From the NCBI GenBank assembly GCA_022925895.1, contig JAKSYS010000005.1:310001-374000 (forward strand): a stretch of 64,000 nt of DNA, in the 5' to 3' direction. This DNA is from Fragilaria crotonensis (taxonomy: Eukaryota; Bacillariophyta; Fragilariophyceae; Fragilariales; Fragilariaceae). Shown piece after piece: positions 1 to 10,971 of this stretch. Within the stretch, counting starts at the first letter, position 1; each line of letters starts with the position of its first letter. The translations under genes and the position numbers were made by a program. The notes under the pieces were generated by a model. That model did no database searches and was not told the DNA's origin. It saw only the letters and a program-made list of their open reading frames with translations.

Positions 1-433
1 GTGCATCCAAATCACTCAAGCTACAAGGAATCAACACACCACACACCCCTGATTCCGCCAGCTCCTTCCAGGATTGCTCCTCCTCGCCACAGTATACGAC
101 GGGAATGGGTCCAGGAAATTCCCCGCGAGCCAGTTCTTGTTCGTTGCAAAACATCTGGACTGCCGTTAATGATCCCGACAAAAATGCGGCATTTGCCTTG
201 GCTTTCGTGCGGATAAGCGTGGATAGTTGAGTAATGGCAGTCGATTGGAGCAAGACTGCCGTGGGATCCTTGGGTTCTGGGATAGCAATCTCGGGGCTGA
301 GAGTCAGCTTGCCAGAAAGCGATTTGAGAGAATCGTGCAGACGAGACTTGGCGAGTTGAAGAGTTTCAGAAGGACTTGACGTACTCAAGCCCGAGGCGAG
401 CGTCGCCAGGCAGATGTAGATGAGGAAACGCAT
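1..433 (-). CDS. Partial gene: secreted or organelle-targeted protein of unknown function
   Basis: The reading frame starts at an ATG at 433 on the minus strand and stays open for 144 codons to the window edge, so the C-terminus is missing. The first residues (MRFLIYICLATLASGLS) form a hydrophobic stretch typical of a signal peptide; a Ser/Thr-rich stretch follows. No clear ASAF-type plastid cleavage motif is visible, so secretion, ER or plastid routing cannot be separated. Residues about 100-135 contain FPGPIPVVYCGEEE and GVCGVLIP, a strand-helix-strand rhythm that could belong to a TIM-barrel-like fold, but I do not recognise the family. The gene is divergent from the LYR-protein gene, with about 330 bp between the starts. 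That the frame is real is supported by unbroken coding over 430 bp and a sensible N-terminus; the function is open. Confidence 0.6.
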   Translation of the reverse strand, partial: MRFLIYICLATLASGLSTSSPSETLQLAKSRLHDSLKSLSGKLTLSPEIAIPEPKDPTAVLLQSTAITQLSTLIRTKAKANAAFLSGSLTAVQMFCNEQELARGEFPGPIPVVYCGEEEQSWKELAESGVCGVLIPCSLSDLDA

Positions 434-765
434 GGTGCCGGACGAGACAATGGGGGTGACAGGAAGAGGTCGAGTGTCGAGTGGCGAGCTGAATTTCTTT
501 GAAATGAGTGAACGCGAGGGTCTGTGGATCGTTGGATCGTGCGCACTTGATTTGATGAGATCGTCTCTGCCAGTCGTCCGGGATGAGAGACACTGACATA
601 CGGCGCACCCGACCCAAGTACACAGACACCGGTATAGAACTTGTGAGATTCCATACATACAGTACACACAGTAGATATGCATACCTGGTACGAGTACAGA
701 GTACATGTACTTGTAGCCGTTGTGACCACAGACCACAGTCACGCCACGCACAGAGGTTCGTTTTC
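434..765. promoter_or_regulatory. Divergent intergenic region, presumed shared promoter
   Basis: This 332-bp gap separates the start of the minus-strand partial gene from the start of the plus-strand LYR gene, so both promoters must lie here. The half near the LYR gene is rich in TACAC, GTAC and CATAC words like other spacers in the window. No TATA box or initiator could be assigned with confidence. Confidence 0.35.
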
Positions 766-1212
766 ATGTTTCGAAGGATTGTCAGAACACTTTCCAAAAT
801 GGCGAGCGCTGCTCCCTCTGCCAACCGCATCCTTCACACGTATCGCGCCATGGCGCGTATGATTCAGCGATTACCAGAGTCCAAATCAGAGACGTTCCGA
901 AAGGAGCTTCGAAGCAAGTTTCGTGTCCCATTAGGGGACGAGAAGGACCTCGACGATCGATTGAGAGAAGCTGGGGAGAAGATTGCGTTTCTTCGCATTA
1001 TAACCCCAAAAACAAAGAATGAAGGTGGTGGTCGGTGGGTTTATAAGAATGGAGAGCGGATTGAAGAAGGAGAAACCACTTCCATCACTGGACGACGAGT
1101 CATCAGTAGCTTCACCGGTTATAACTTGGATCCGTGCATGGTCAAGAGGCACAACGTGGGCCTGAAACGAGCCGGCTTTGTCAACAATTTGCATGCTAAA
1201 GGCATCTTTTAG
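766..1212 (+). CDS. LYR-motif (Complex 1 LYR-like) small protein
   Basis: A 148-residue protein from the ATG at 766; a second in-frame ATG at 799 is possible. The upstream extension of this open frame to 583 lies in spacer-like DNA and is rejected. Residues about 20-60 contain HTYRAMARMIQRLPESKSE followed by FRKELRSKFR, matching the LYR helical bundle: a Tyr-Arg core with downstream basic residues and Phe. LYR proteins are small mitochondrial adaptors that bind acyl-ACP and serve Fe-S cluster delivery, respiratory-complex assembly or mitoribosome assembly. The Arg-rich N-terminus (MFRRIVRTLSK) fits a mitochondrial presequence. The C-terminal half (WVYKNGERIEEGE and beyond) is basic and not assigned. 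Which LYRM subfamily it belongs to is unclear. It is convergent with the ADCK2-like gene, with 82 bp between the two stops. Confidence 0.7.
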   Translation: MFRRIVRTLSKMASAAPSANRILHTYRAMARMIQRLPESKSETFRKELRSKFRVPLGDEKDLDDRLREAGEKIAFLRIITPKTKNEGGGRWVYKNGERIEEGETTSITGRRVISSFTGYNLDPCMVKRHNVGLKRAGFVNNLHAKGIF

Positions 1213-1294
1213 GCGAAGGAATAGTTGCGTGAAAATTAGAATTTTAGAATCAGCCGTGATTACCGTCCTCTGCTCTTATGTGATGATCATAGTT

Positions 1295-3134
1295 TCACGA
1301 AGTCGAACGGTTCTTTTCTGATTGAAATTTGCCTATCCATCGTCGGAAGGCGGATGGTTCTTCTGAGTTTCCAAGTGAGAGGAGCTTACGCGCTTTTCGA
1401 ATGGCTGCTCCCTCCAGTATGATAGGATTGGCAACCTTCCAGATCTCCATGTTAGGATCCAATGCTATGAACGACAGCAAAAAGTGGTTCGTTTGGGGCA
1501 GACACACGAAAATAGAGAACGAGAGATGGTAAGGAAAACAAAAAGAACCAATACACGCATCGTAACCTCAAATAGATGACTTACACAACACAATGCCCTC
1601 TTGAACTTTGATGGCCAATGCCGCGGAGACAAAGGATTGGTTCATTAGCACGTGGTGCGTCGCTGCCGCTTCACAGATTTGCGAAATGTAGGATCCCAGA
1701 TGCTCCATCAAGTAATTGCTACCACGCGCCAATTGGGACAGAGCATCCATTTTATCCACGAACAACTCTTCTTCGAGTGCGCTGCCAACCCTTGCCTTGG
1801 AATTGTCCACCATAAGTCGGCCAGCGGTGCGGCCGTCGTAACGAATGAATGAGGTGAGAATATCGACAATCAATTGATGGTCCATATCGGTGTACTCATT
1901 GACTATACCAACATCCAACAATGCCAGTCGATGGTCGTTCGTTACGAGGACGTTACCTGGATGCAAATCACCATGACAATGATTTTGTATAAATATCATT
2001 TTGCAGACAGCGGTAATCCCATTGACACATAACTTTCGCAGCAATGTGTGTCATCAGCGTTGCGCTTGGCAAACTCAAGATGGGTAGACCTTCAATAAAG
2101 GTTTCGACCAACACATTATGAGTGGCGTGGAACTCCGGCACAAGTTTCGGGAAGATAACCTTATCTGCATCCCGTTCAAAATCTCGATTGAACCGTTGTA
2201 GATTGCGCGCTTCGTATCGAAGGTCTAACTGCAGCATAAGCATGCGACCGAATTCTTCAACTGCGCCCTGTGGATTGAGCCACGACAGGGGTTCCCATAT
2301 GCGAGGGATGACATCAGCCGCGAAACGCATCAAGTTCAAATCCGTTTCCATATCTTGATCAATCGATGGGTGCAATACTTTAATGGCCACGGGCACTTCC
2401 TCCACCGACGATGGCAGTTTAACGTATCCCTTGTAGACTTGACCAATACAACCACTACCAATCAACTTGTCGATGCGTATCTTGTCACGCCAATCATTGC
2501 CATAAGCATCTTGTAAGGCTTGTTCGGTGTACTTCCAGGCATGAGGAGTTGTGTCATCCTGAAGCCTTTGGAATATGGAACAAAACTCATGACCAACCAA
2601 GTCTGGTCTCGAACTCAACCATTGCATTAGTTTGACCACTGCCGCACCCGACCATTCGACATTGCGGACGCAGCGGTTGAGGTAGAATTGAGAAAACCAC
2701 GACAGTTTTTCTGTTTCTGCCGACGACAAAGCTAGCTCGTGCGCGTCCTTCTGTGGAGGCTTGCGGTGCAGGAGAGGATACAACAGCAACAGAGGCGTCA
2801 GGGCGACGGCGAGTTTGACAACGCGAGCGAACATGCGCAACGCCTTGATAACTTTTTGCTTGAGCGTTGATCGAGATGAATTCGATAACGAATCTGTTGG
2901 TAAAAGGGAAGTAACTGCAGTTTCCTCGGGTGGAACAACTAGTGACGTTTCACAGGAGGACATGGCTGTTTGATATGTAGTGCATAGCGCAATCGACGGG
3001 ATTATCAGCGTAGTGGTTCGAAGAGCGACGTTCGAAACATAACTCTTGCTTCCGTTTTTATTGCAAACCAAAGTTCTCCTGCTGCTTTTCAGCAATCTCG
3101 CAGCAACGGAGAGTGGCTGGCGAGAGGACAGCAT
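1295..3134 (-). CDS. ADCK2-like UbiB/ABC1 atypical kinase, one intron and one frame break
   Basis: A mitochondrial atypical kinase of the ABC1/ADCK/UbiB family, which supports coenzyme Q biosynthesis in family members. The ATG at 3134 opens MLSSRQPLSVAARLLKSSRR, a presequence-like N-terminus; a hydrophobic segment (LAVALTPLLLLYPLL) follows. Diagnostic motifs in order: KLMQWLSSRPDL (the family KxGQ motif with Met for Gly), GSGCIGQVYKG (Ala/Gly loop, closest to ADCK2), VAIKVLHP (lysine), HGDLHPGNVLV (catalytic loop) and LLDVGIV (metal-binding Asp). A 120-bp intron, 1465-1584 with GTAAGT and CATAG ends, separates EGIVL from DPNMEIW; the last exon is 1295-1464. Near 2034-2036, in an AAA run, the frame shifts by one base just before the catalytic loop: protein similarity jumps frames inside IAAK/LCVNG. 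No intron fits there. A consensus error or a recent mutation is likely; the domain is otherwise complete. Confidence 0.85.
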
Positions 3135-4092
3135 GGCTCATCCGTTACGTTGAATGAAAATGCTCAATGCCAAGTCCTCGGCAGTGTGTACAATGACGTA
3201 TGCATACAGTGTACCTTGTACCACCCCAATTGGTTCACAATTCACAGTGGTTCAAGGAACAAGTGTCAGGGTTCCCTTTTTTGGATCAGAAGACAAACCA
3301 AGGTCTCTCTACCGTGGACGTGGACTTTGGACACCGGAACTTCAGTGGGCGGGATACCGTATACCGTATACCCTCGACAATTTGAAGTTCGATGGGGGTG
3401 CAGAGCTCAGTCTTCGGTACTTGTACGTTGTACTGTAGAGAGTGAATTCGATTTTGGATTTTGGAGCTTACCGGTAGATTGATACAGTATACAGTACAAG
3501 TACCTTCTACTCCAGAGTACTGTAGTACATTCTACATGCTACTTGTACCTAGTCCCTGTACACGTGCTTTCAGAAATCGGAATATACAATATACGGGGTC
3601 GCTTGTCGCTTCAGACTTCAGAGAATACTGAATACTGACATCCTCGGAGTAGAGTACTAGTACAGTGTACTTTAGAGGCAGGGATTGGAAGCAAATAACC
3701 ACCGGTATCGGTAACCAAATACCGACGGTATTATACTGTACCACTACTGTGATTTTTAAAATGCCCAATAACTGGTTACCTGCGAGTTGCAATATACCAA
3801 CCAGTAACCAGGACCCATGGTTATTTTCTACTGAGTTTAGTCGGTAGTATTTTGAATTCCGGTGTTCGGGAATACCAGCCTGAATTTCTATAAATGTTCT
3901 GTCCTGCATCAGTGTGTATACGGTTCATTTCTGTACTGTAGTACTGCAGTTTACTGTTACTGTAGTGTTTTTACTACCATTATACCTACCGGACGAAACC
4001 AATGGAACTGAGTAAGTACTGCGCTTCCAAAAATGAAGAGAAGTTATATTTATACCGGACTGAAGGATTTTTCAATACCAAAATACCTACCA
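3135..4092. other. Spacer, no gene seen
   Basis: About 960 bp between the ADCK2-like gene and the inverted-repeat element. It is rich in GTAC-containing words, for example ACAGTACAAGTAC near 3490 and AGTACTAGTACAGTG near 3655. Short open frames on both strands overlap each other and have no recognisable domain, so I treat them as chance. Confidence 0.6.
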
Positions 4093-5270
4093 GCAAATTG
4101 CGGTCATTCTCTTTAAACACAAAACTTGTTGACAGATGGAAGCGGCAACGTAAAGGAAGGAAATTCATTTTGAAATGACGATCTGTAGTATATGTGAAAC
4201 CTAATAGAATCGATGTTCTGAAACGTCATAGATACCATATGAGACAAAGGAATAATTTCCCCGTATATACGAAACAACGAATGATTAACAATAAATGTCG
4301 AATTTCAGTTTACTTAAGGATACAGCCTAAAATCTCCATGTACAAGACGACTGCAATCCAACGTACGAGAAATAGATTCAGAAAAAGATATGTCTGAATC
4401 CGAAGTTGTAGAGACGGAATCTGTCTAATCTCTTAAGTGAAACCTCTAAAGTTTTGTCTAATGTCTAAAGTGTTTTACGGAATCTCTCTAATGTCTGAAG
4501 TCTTTAGAGAGAATGAGACTTTAGACAAAACTTTAGAGGTTTCAAGAAATGTTTTAGAGATTCTGCAGATTCCGTCATGACCACGGACGAGTTTCCACGA
4601 TTCCAACTTAACCAGGTTTTAATACAAAGTGACCATGGTGAGGTAATTCTCTCTAAACATAAATTTCGTCTCGTGGCTTCTACATACAATCAATACTATG
4701 AAGAGATGCCTAGACAGAAATTACCGCACCTTCCACGGTCATTTCGTGCTAACTTAAGTTAACATCGTGGAAACTTGTCCGTGGTCATGACGGAATCTCT
4801 CTAAACTCTTAAGTGAAACCTCTAAAGTTTTGTCTAATGTCTAAAGTGTTCACAGGAATCTCTCTAATGTCTAAAGTCTTTAGAAGAGAAGGACTTTAGA
4901 CAAAACTTTAGAGGTTTCAAGAAATGTTTAGAGATTCGAAGATTCCGTCACATGACCATGGACGAGTTTTCCACGATTTCAAAAAGACCAATGCCTGTCG
5001 TACTTAGGTTTCCCAACAGCTTCCACGGAAGTTTTAGGTGTCATCCCTTGTAAACCGAAATAGACTTTTAATCATTCGTTGTATGAACAACCCGTAGAAA
5101 TTGTTCCTTTGTCTCATAATGATATTAGTTGTGACATTGCAGACATGAAATTTAATTTCTTTCCTCTGATATGACAGATCGTCCTTTCAGAACAAATGTC
5201 GTTTTCTTTTCGGATGTCGCTTCCATCTGCGAACAAGTTTTGTGTTTAAAAGAGAATGACCGCAACTTGC
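4093..5270. mobile_element. 1.2-kb nested inverted-repeat (foldback-like) element, non-autonomous
   Basis: The two halves are imperfect reverse complements over several hundred bases. The outer arm at 4093-4145 (GCAAATTGCGGTCATTCTC, then AACACAAAACTTGTT) pairs with 5216-5270. The next arm at 4235-4285 (TGAGACAAAGGAA, then AACAACGAATGATTA) pairs with 5070-5115. A third at about 4310-4340 pairs with 5000-5040. The centre holds two copies of another imperfect palindrome (about 4415-4575 and 4793-4960, marked by AACTTTAGAGGTTTC and its complement). Between them are 40-bp inverted ends (CCGTCATGACCACGGACGAG at 4574 and its complement ending at 4793). No transposase frame is present and no target duplication could be fixed. 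This is best read as a foldback-type DNA element that received, or is built from, smaller palindromic elements. Confidence 0.7.
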
Positions 5271-7655
5271 AGGGTCGAAACCACCAGGATGACGAGTTTT
5301 GACGTCAGCAAGATGTCACGGAATGTTTCATCAAGGGAATTTTGGTTATGAAACTGAAACATGGGCACATATATTCCTCTATTTATATAGCTTGAATATT
5401 AAAATGTCATCCTAGGGATACACATGTTGTACGGAGTTCTACCTATTCATACTGTATTAGGTGCCGTTTGAATCTTTGTGTGGGCCATTGAGCCGCGCCC
5501 ATATTCAAATTTGACAGCCACGAGAGTCCCTGTACAAGAATACTGATACGTACATTTCTATAGAACCGGGTTTGGCACACACATGGATTCACAATTCCAA
5601 TAAAATGTAATTTGGGACAATGGACCCCACCAGCTGACAATCTGCTTGTAATATCTCTGTATCTCTGTAGTTCACTTCTTTTTTACTTTCCAATCTGTGC
5701 ATTTACAGAACATGTAGTAATTGTAGTCATTATTTGTGGAAATGGGATTGAAGCTCTCGGTTTTTGATTGATAATCTTATCATTTTTCTGAGGAGGATGA
5801 CAACAACACCGGTGTACAAGCACCGCTATCCATCCTGAGTACCTCCAGAGTAGTAGTAGTGTAGTAGATGTAGACCTGCGTAGTCTCCAGTACAGTTGTA
5901 GTGGATGTAGCAAATGTAGGGTTCGAAGTAAGACATATTGTTCTCGGGTATGTAGTATGTAGTATGTAGTATGTAGTATGTACCAGGTATAGTAAACTGC
6001 TGGCAGGTACAAGTACTGCATGACGGAAGTACCTATGATATGATACTATGGGCCACTCTGAATACTTCATACTCTGTAGTACAATGTACAATACGTTGAA
6101 GACAAGTTACGAACATCATTCTCTCTTTGTTTACGACGTGTGCGTACAGGTGAGTATGACATACTTGTATACCACACGCAGGTATGCACAACAGGTAGGA
6201 ACATATTTTAGTGCTTGTGTATGCCGTTAACGCCAACAGAACAATCGCAACGGGAATGTGATGCACACATAATGTAAGATTCCCATCGTCTCTTAGCTAC
6301 GCGTGGAATTAATTTTCTACGCGCCAATCTTTGTGTATGGACTCCACATGCTGACGTCAAAAATCGTCACTCTGGTGGTTTCGACTCGGATCTAAAGTGC
6401 TTCGAGTTTCAACAACAAATCCAACCGTCGATCCCTGCTTCCTTTGACGCCCATCACCAAGAAGAAAAGCGTTTATGTAATAAGTATTTAATGCTTGTAC
6501 TACTACAGTGCAGGCATATCCTTTGTGATCTGACGGGTTTTCATAATGTCGCTGCAATCGGCCGAAAATGGTGACTCCATGATCTTTGCTCCTCCACAAC
6601 GACAATTGTAGCACTTCTGCCAGGCTTCGGGTCAAACTCATAACACACAGGGAACACTGTATCCTCAGCAGTATCCAGATACGCAGCATAAAGCAATGAC
6701 GCCACCTACCAGATTGTCCTTTTGCGTGGATGTTTGTGACATTAATTGTTTGGGCCGCAAGCATGGTATCAAAGGTTCCGCAAAACACCATAATTTGGGA
6801 CGAGCACCAAAGGAAGTGTGTGAATGCTGCACTAGTAGTGTTTATTATGCAGCAGTTTTCCATACTGTTTGGAGTATACTGTATTGGTCATTTGGCTTGA
6901 GAGATGGTGTGAACATAACGCATCACCATACTAGGATTCCTTCTTGCTGTGTTTCCCCTGAAGCAATTCATGGATTTGGTCATGGAGACCATCAACACTA
7001 AATGGAATAAATAAAACCTGAATAAGCCAACAACAGCACCTTGCTGCTGAAACTTGTTAGAAACTTCTTATAATTCAAACAAAGTTGAGTTTGAGTGGAA
7101 CTCCGGGCAAAATTGTGGTCCAAAATTGCACCATCAGAGTATTGATCAGCACCTTGCATTGGTCTGAATTTACTCATGGCTGGAGATTCATATGTATGTG
7201 GCTGCTTTGGTTGAGGGATGCGGCATTGTTACATCACCCACACGCTTTTAGATATGAGAATTCAACTGTTTTATAGGAACAAAGAAATTTCCCACATCAT
7301 TGGTTCAAAGCCATTTTATTGGTTCAAAGCCCTTTTAAGGTGTTACTGCAAATGCAAGTTGCACCTGATGCATAGACCAGTACTGCTGCTACTAGTTCTT
7401 TTGCCGTGGAGAATGCATTGCCATCTCTGTCCTGCTCAGAGCATTCCATTCCATTGCATGTTTTTGAGCTGTTGCTTCAGTCTGTTACTCTTGTCGGAAT
7501 GGTGTTGCTGGCAGGAGCTGAGTCCATTTTGCCAGCATTGGCTGTATAAATTCCTACGATGACCACTGTACAGGGTAACTCCCATACAAAAGCTACTGTT
7601 GTGCTGGTATGCTTCTCCTCAAGAACCCAATCCTTGCCACAAAGCGTCTCACGTC
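5271..7655. other. Spacer with possible decayed element remnants
   Basis: About 2.4 kb with no gene I can support. It contains a TATGTAG microsatellite (5948-5983) and GTAC-rich words around 5990-6180. Open frames at 6357-7560 occur on both strands, overlap, and carry in-frame stops in the alternatives; they could be remains of an old transposon but show no recognisable motif. The last 10 bases of this stretch (TCACGTCTCA) are the direct repeat that flanks the first PIF/Harbinger element. Confidence 0.5.
5948..5983. repeat. 7-bp microsatellite (TATGTAG)n
   Basis: About five head-to-tail copies of TATGTAG between 5948 and 5983, in a GTAC/TATG-rich spacer. Such short arrays mutate quickly by slippage. 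Confidence 0.85.
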
Positions 7656-8023
7656 TCAGAGCATCACCACCGGAGGAGCTATTTTTTGAGTTTAGCGTTA
7701 AAGTGTTACAAATATGCATGTCTGAAAAGCATACCACCCATTGGGCCTTAATGCTCTTTTTTAGCTCTTCAACAATGAGAAACGCTATTCACGCAGCTAT
7801 TTGTGGACCGAAATCAATGATTTTAGCTTCGAAGCTAAAATAGCTTCGCTCAATTTGTCCTATTTGATCAGTTGGATTAAAGTCTTTTGATCACGGGTTC
7901 GACACGTTTGTAGCGTGACTGACATTATATGGTGGACAATACTCCAGTAGTTTGTACTCGGTGTGCCAAAAATATGAACTCGGAGCACCATCATTTGAAA
8001 ATCGCTCAACTACTATACCCATC

Positions 8024-8608
8024 ATGGACATCGTATGGGACGACGACCCCGACTTCATTGACCTAGCGATGATCCTATTGACAGAGGGAGGTGGATTTTC
8101 CCTTGAAAATGAAGTGCTTCACCATGTGGAGGAGGAAGAGCGAGAACAACCTGCCAACGAGTGATGTACTCACATTTGTTGTTCAATGATTTTTGAGGCC
8201 CGACTCCAGTCTACAACAAAATGTACTTCAAGAGGTTTTTCAAGCTTCCAATTGGATTGTTTGATGAGATTGTTGAAAGATTGCCTTGTATGACCCGTAT
8301 TTTGTACAGAAACGAGATGCTTCTCAAAAGCTCGGTTTCTCGACGATACAGAAGGTTTGTTCTGCTGTACGTCTTCTTACATCAGGCGTCTCCCCCACGG
8401 AACATGATGACAAGTATCGCATGGCATCAACAACGGGTATGGAATGCATTAAACGCTTTTGCATTGGAGTAAATGCCATCTACGGAGATGAAGCACTTCG
8501 ACACCCAAGATTGAACGACATCAACAGACTTATTGATGAGGGCGAGGCGGCAGGGTTCCTAGGGTGTATTGGTTCAATTGATTGTATGCATTGGGAGTGG
8601 AAGAATTG
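8024..8608 (+). pseudogene. PIF/Harbinger transposase, N-terminal half (interrupted)
   Basis: From the ATG at 8024 an acidic N-terminus is followed, in changing frames, by FKRFFKLPIGLFDEIVERL, QKLGFSTIQKVCSAVRLL and GFLGCIGSIDCMHWEWKNC. The last is the first catalytic Asp motif (GSIDCMHW) of the Plant_tran/DDE_4 transposases. Damage visible here: a frame change near 8162, a TGA at 8194-8196, another frame change near 8285, and the insertion of the nested element directly after the TGG AAG AAT TG sequence at 8608. The sequence resumes at 15327 with matching codons (TGT CCC TCT GCT TGG AAG), so this was one gene. Four independent lesions indicate a dead copy rather than one sequencing slip. Confidence 0.88.
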
Positions 8609-8678
8609 CATCTAAGGGTGCCAAAACTAAGTACCATAGTTGATACAAGAATTTTTTCTCATATGTATTGGAAAAATT

Positions 8679-8830
8679 TCAGGATTCCCAAATGTAGTTC
8701 AGGATTCCTGAAGTTTTGTTCAGGTTAACTTATTTAGTTCAGGATTTGGAAGTTTGCAGTTTCCTCATTTTTATGAAGAAAATTTTTCACTCCTGAACTA
8801 CTGCAGTATTATTCCTGAGCTTTTTTCTTC
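8679..8830. repeat. Left subterminal TTCAGGA repeats of the nested element
   Basis: At least four copies of TTCAGG(A) lie within 150 bp of the left end of the nested element (for example TTCAGGATTCC twice and TTCAGGATTTGG), partly as palindromes (CAGGATTCCTGAA). They mirror a set at 14950-15185. Such arrays are often transposase-binding sites; here that is inferred. Confidence 0.7.
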
Positions 8831-10971
8831 ATAATTTCGACATCAATAAAAATGCTGGTACTGTATGCGCTGTTTACGATGTACTGGAGCATGGTGTATT
8901 GTAGATTGTGTATTGTGTACGGAGTGTTGCTTCTGTGCGCCATACAGTATACGAGTACAGTAATACAGCTTTTTACAGTTTCTGGCATACGGTATTCGGT
9001 GCAATGTTCGGTGTTCTACAGTATTGTTTACAAGCATGGTGCACATTTCATGGTCTACTGTAGACGGTCTACGTTCTACCACGAAGTATGGTAGTATGGT
9101 TTATCGCGTCTATCGCTCACTGGGTTATATGGTAGTAGTATGAAGGATGGTGGTGTATATTTGTTTGTATGTGTATGCTTGTTGTGCATGGCACCAGGCG
9201 TTGCGGTGTATCGTATGGTGTGCTGCATGGTTTTGTGTATCAGCATTTAGTGGCGTAGTGGCGTACTACAAGCCCTGGTATGGTTCATACATAGTACCGT
9301 ACGTTGTTGTGCGTTGTGTGTTGTTTGTGGTACGGAGTCTTACTGGAATACAGTCTACTAGTCCTACTATCTTTTCTGTGCAATACGGTCAGTTTTTATG
9401 GTGGTACTCGAGTACGTACAGTTCTTGTGTAGTGTACTGTCTATGGTGCAGTATGCGTATGGTATGGTGGCATACGGTATGATATGGCGCGGTTTATGGT
9501 GTCGTGTACGGAGTCATACCAGGTACTGTTTATTAACGGAATGGTACTGGTGGTGCTTCATGTACATGGTAAGGTGGTGTATTGCGTACTGTAGCTACTC
9601 GTATGACAAATGATGCCAAGTGTCTGCGTTTTACACCGTTCTTGCGCATGCGAGAGCGATCCGAAGAACGCATTCCGTACAATTGTACCAGGTATGCATA
9701 CACTACAAGTACTTCTGGTTTGTTCGTAGAGAGAACATGATACTACGCTGTAGATCTTACGTAAAAAGGTATTGTAGGTGGAATATGTCATATACACAGA
9801 TTTATTCTTTCATCACCAATACCAGTGCATGCTGTACGTTTCTACTGGCTTCGAAAATGCAAACTATGCAGCCATGGTATTGCGCTTCGTAGAACCCTAC
9901 CTGTGAATTTTTGTACGAAGTATCACATCAATTCGTTCGTTGTTTTGTGAACTCCACCACTTGCTGTCACCCCATATTGAATACTCCATTCTTCGGCACC
10001 TTGCCCTTCTTCCTCTTCCCACCAAGCACACTTTGCTCTCCTTGTTGGTGAGTTGTTCCTGGTGATTGTTTGAGTGTTGATTGATTTGTTCAATCAATCA
10101 ACACTCATGATGAGTTTTGAGGTGCTCCTGTTGTGTGGGTACTGCCTCCTACGTACAGTACTCATTTGGTATCACCGATCACCGACCGCAGTACTGTAGT
10201 ACTGTAGTACTTGGAGTATCTTTGAGGCTACGGTGAACCAGCAGTACTACTACTCCAGTACTCCAGTACTCCAGTACACTCCTCCACTGTGATACTGCTG
10301 CATTGTACAGTACTGTGTTACCTACAGTACTCATGACAACGGACTGCAGTATTCGGAGTAGCCTGAGGCTACGGTAGACCAGTAGTACTTCTACTGATCT
10401 CCCCTCTACTCCACTATGACACTGCTGCATTGTACAGTACTGTGGTGATGGCATTGTACACCAGTACTAGTACAGCTGCTGATGTTCCCGTCCAGTTGAA
10501 GACAAAGATACGTCATTGTTCTTGTCCAGTCATGGCACCTTCATCCCGATGTACTTCTACAGTACGCTGGCAGCAGTATGCTGCTGCTTCATTGTATTGC
10601 TTACAGGCAGGCTGGTACTATTGTTCTTTCTTTTGCATTCAATCTTACATTGTCCCGCCTTTGTTCTGCTTTTTCTTTTAGGAGGCTGCTTGTGACAATG
10701 AATGTTGAGTGCCTCATTTTGTTGTGCTTTGATGGAAAATGTGCTTCTTCTGTTTGTGTGCTTCGATTGAGCATGTAAGGCAATCAGACTTTCAGAATCT
10801 TTATTCGGTCACCTGCGAGAGATTCTCATTGATATGAGTGAATCAAACCAGGTTGATCTACCGGTATAGGTTCTGTTTGTCAGTTGTCTGTTTGCATGCT
10901 CAAGCGTTGTATACACACAAGCCAGTTGCAAGATCATTCTTATTTAAACCAGCAAAATGTTGCACAATCCA
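8831..10971. other. Gene-poor interior of the nested element
   Basis: About 2.1 kb dominated by TGTGTAT/TATGGTG-type words (8850-9620) and GTAC palindromes (10150-10450). Overlapping frames on both strands lack any domain. A two-copy tandem repeat lies at 10157-10445. I see no gene here. Confidence 0.6.
10157..10445. repeat. Two-copy tandem duplication, period about 141 bp
   Basis: The block containing GAGGCTACGGT at 10224 recurs at 10365, with matching flanks: a GTACTCAT word before, and CTGCTGCATTGTACAGTACTG after. The copies differ by several substitutions and short indels. Both are rich in AGTAC palindromes. Confidence 0.75.

Noticed and set aside
583-765. N-terminal extension of the LYR protein frame to 583
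   Set aside because: The extension runs through GTAC/TACAC-rich spacer DNA and adds Tyr/Thr/Cys-rich low-information sequence; the ATG at 766 gives a mitochondrial-like start and normal size.
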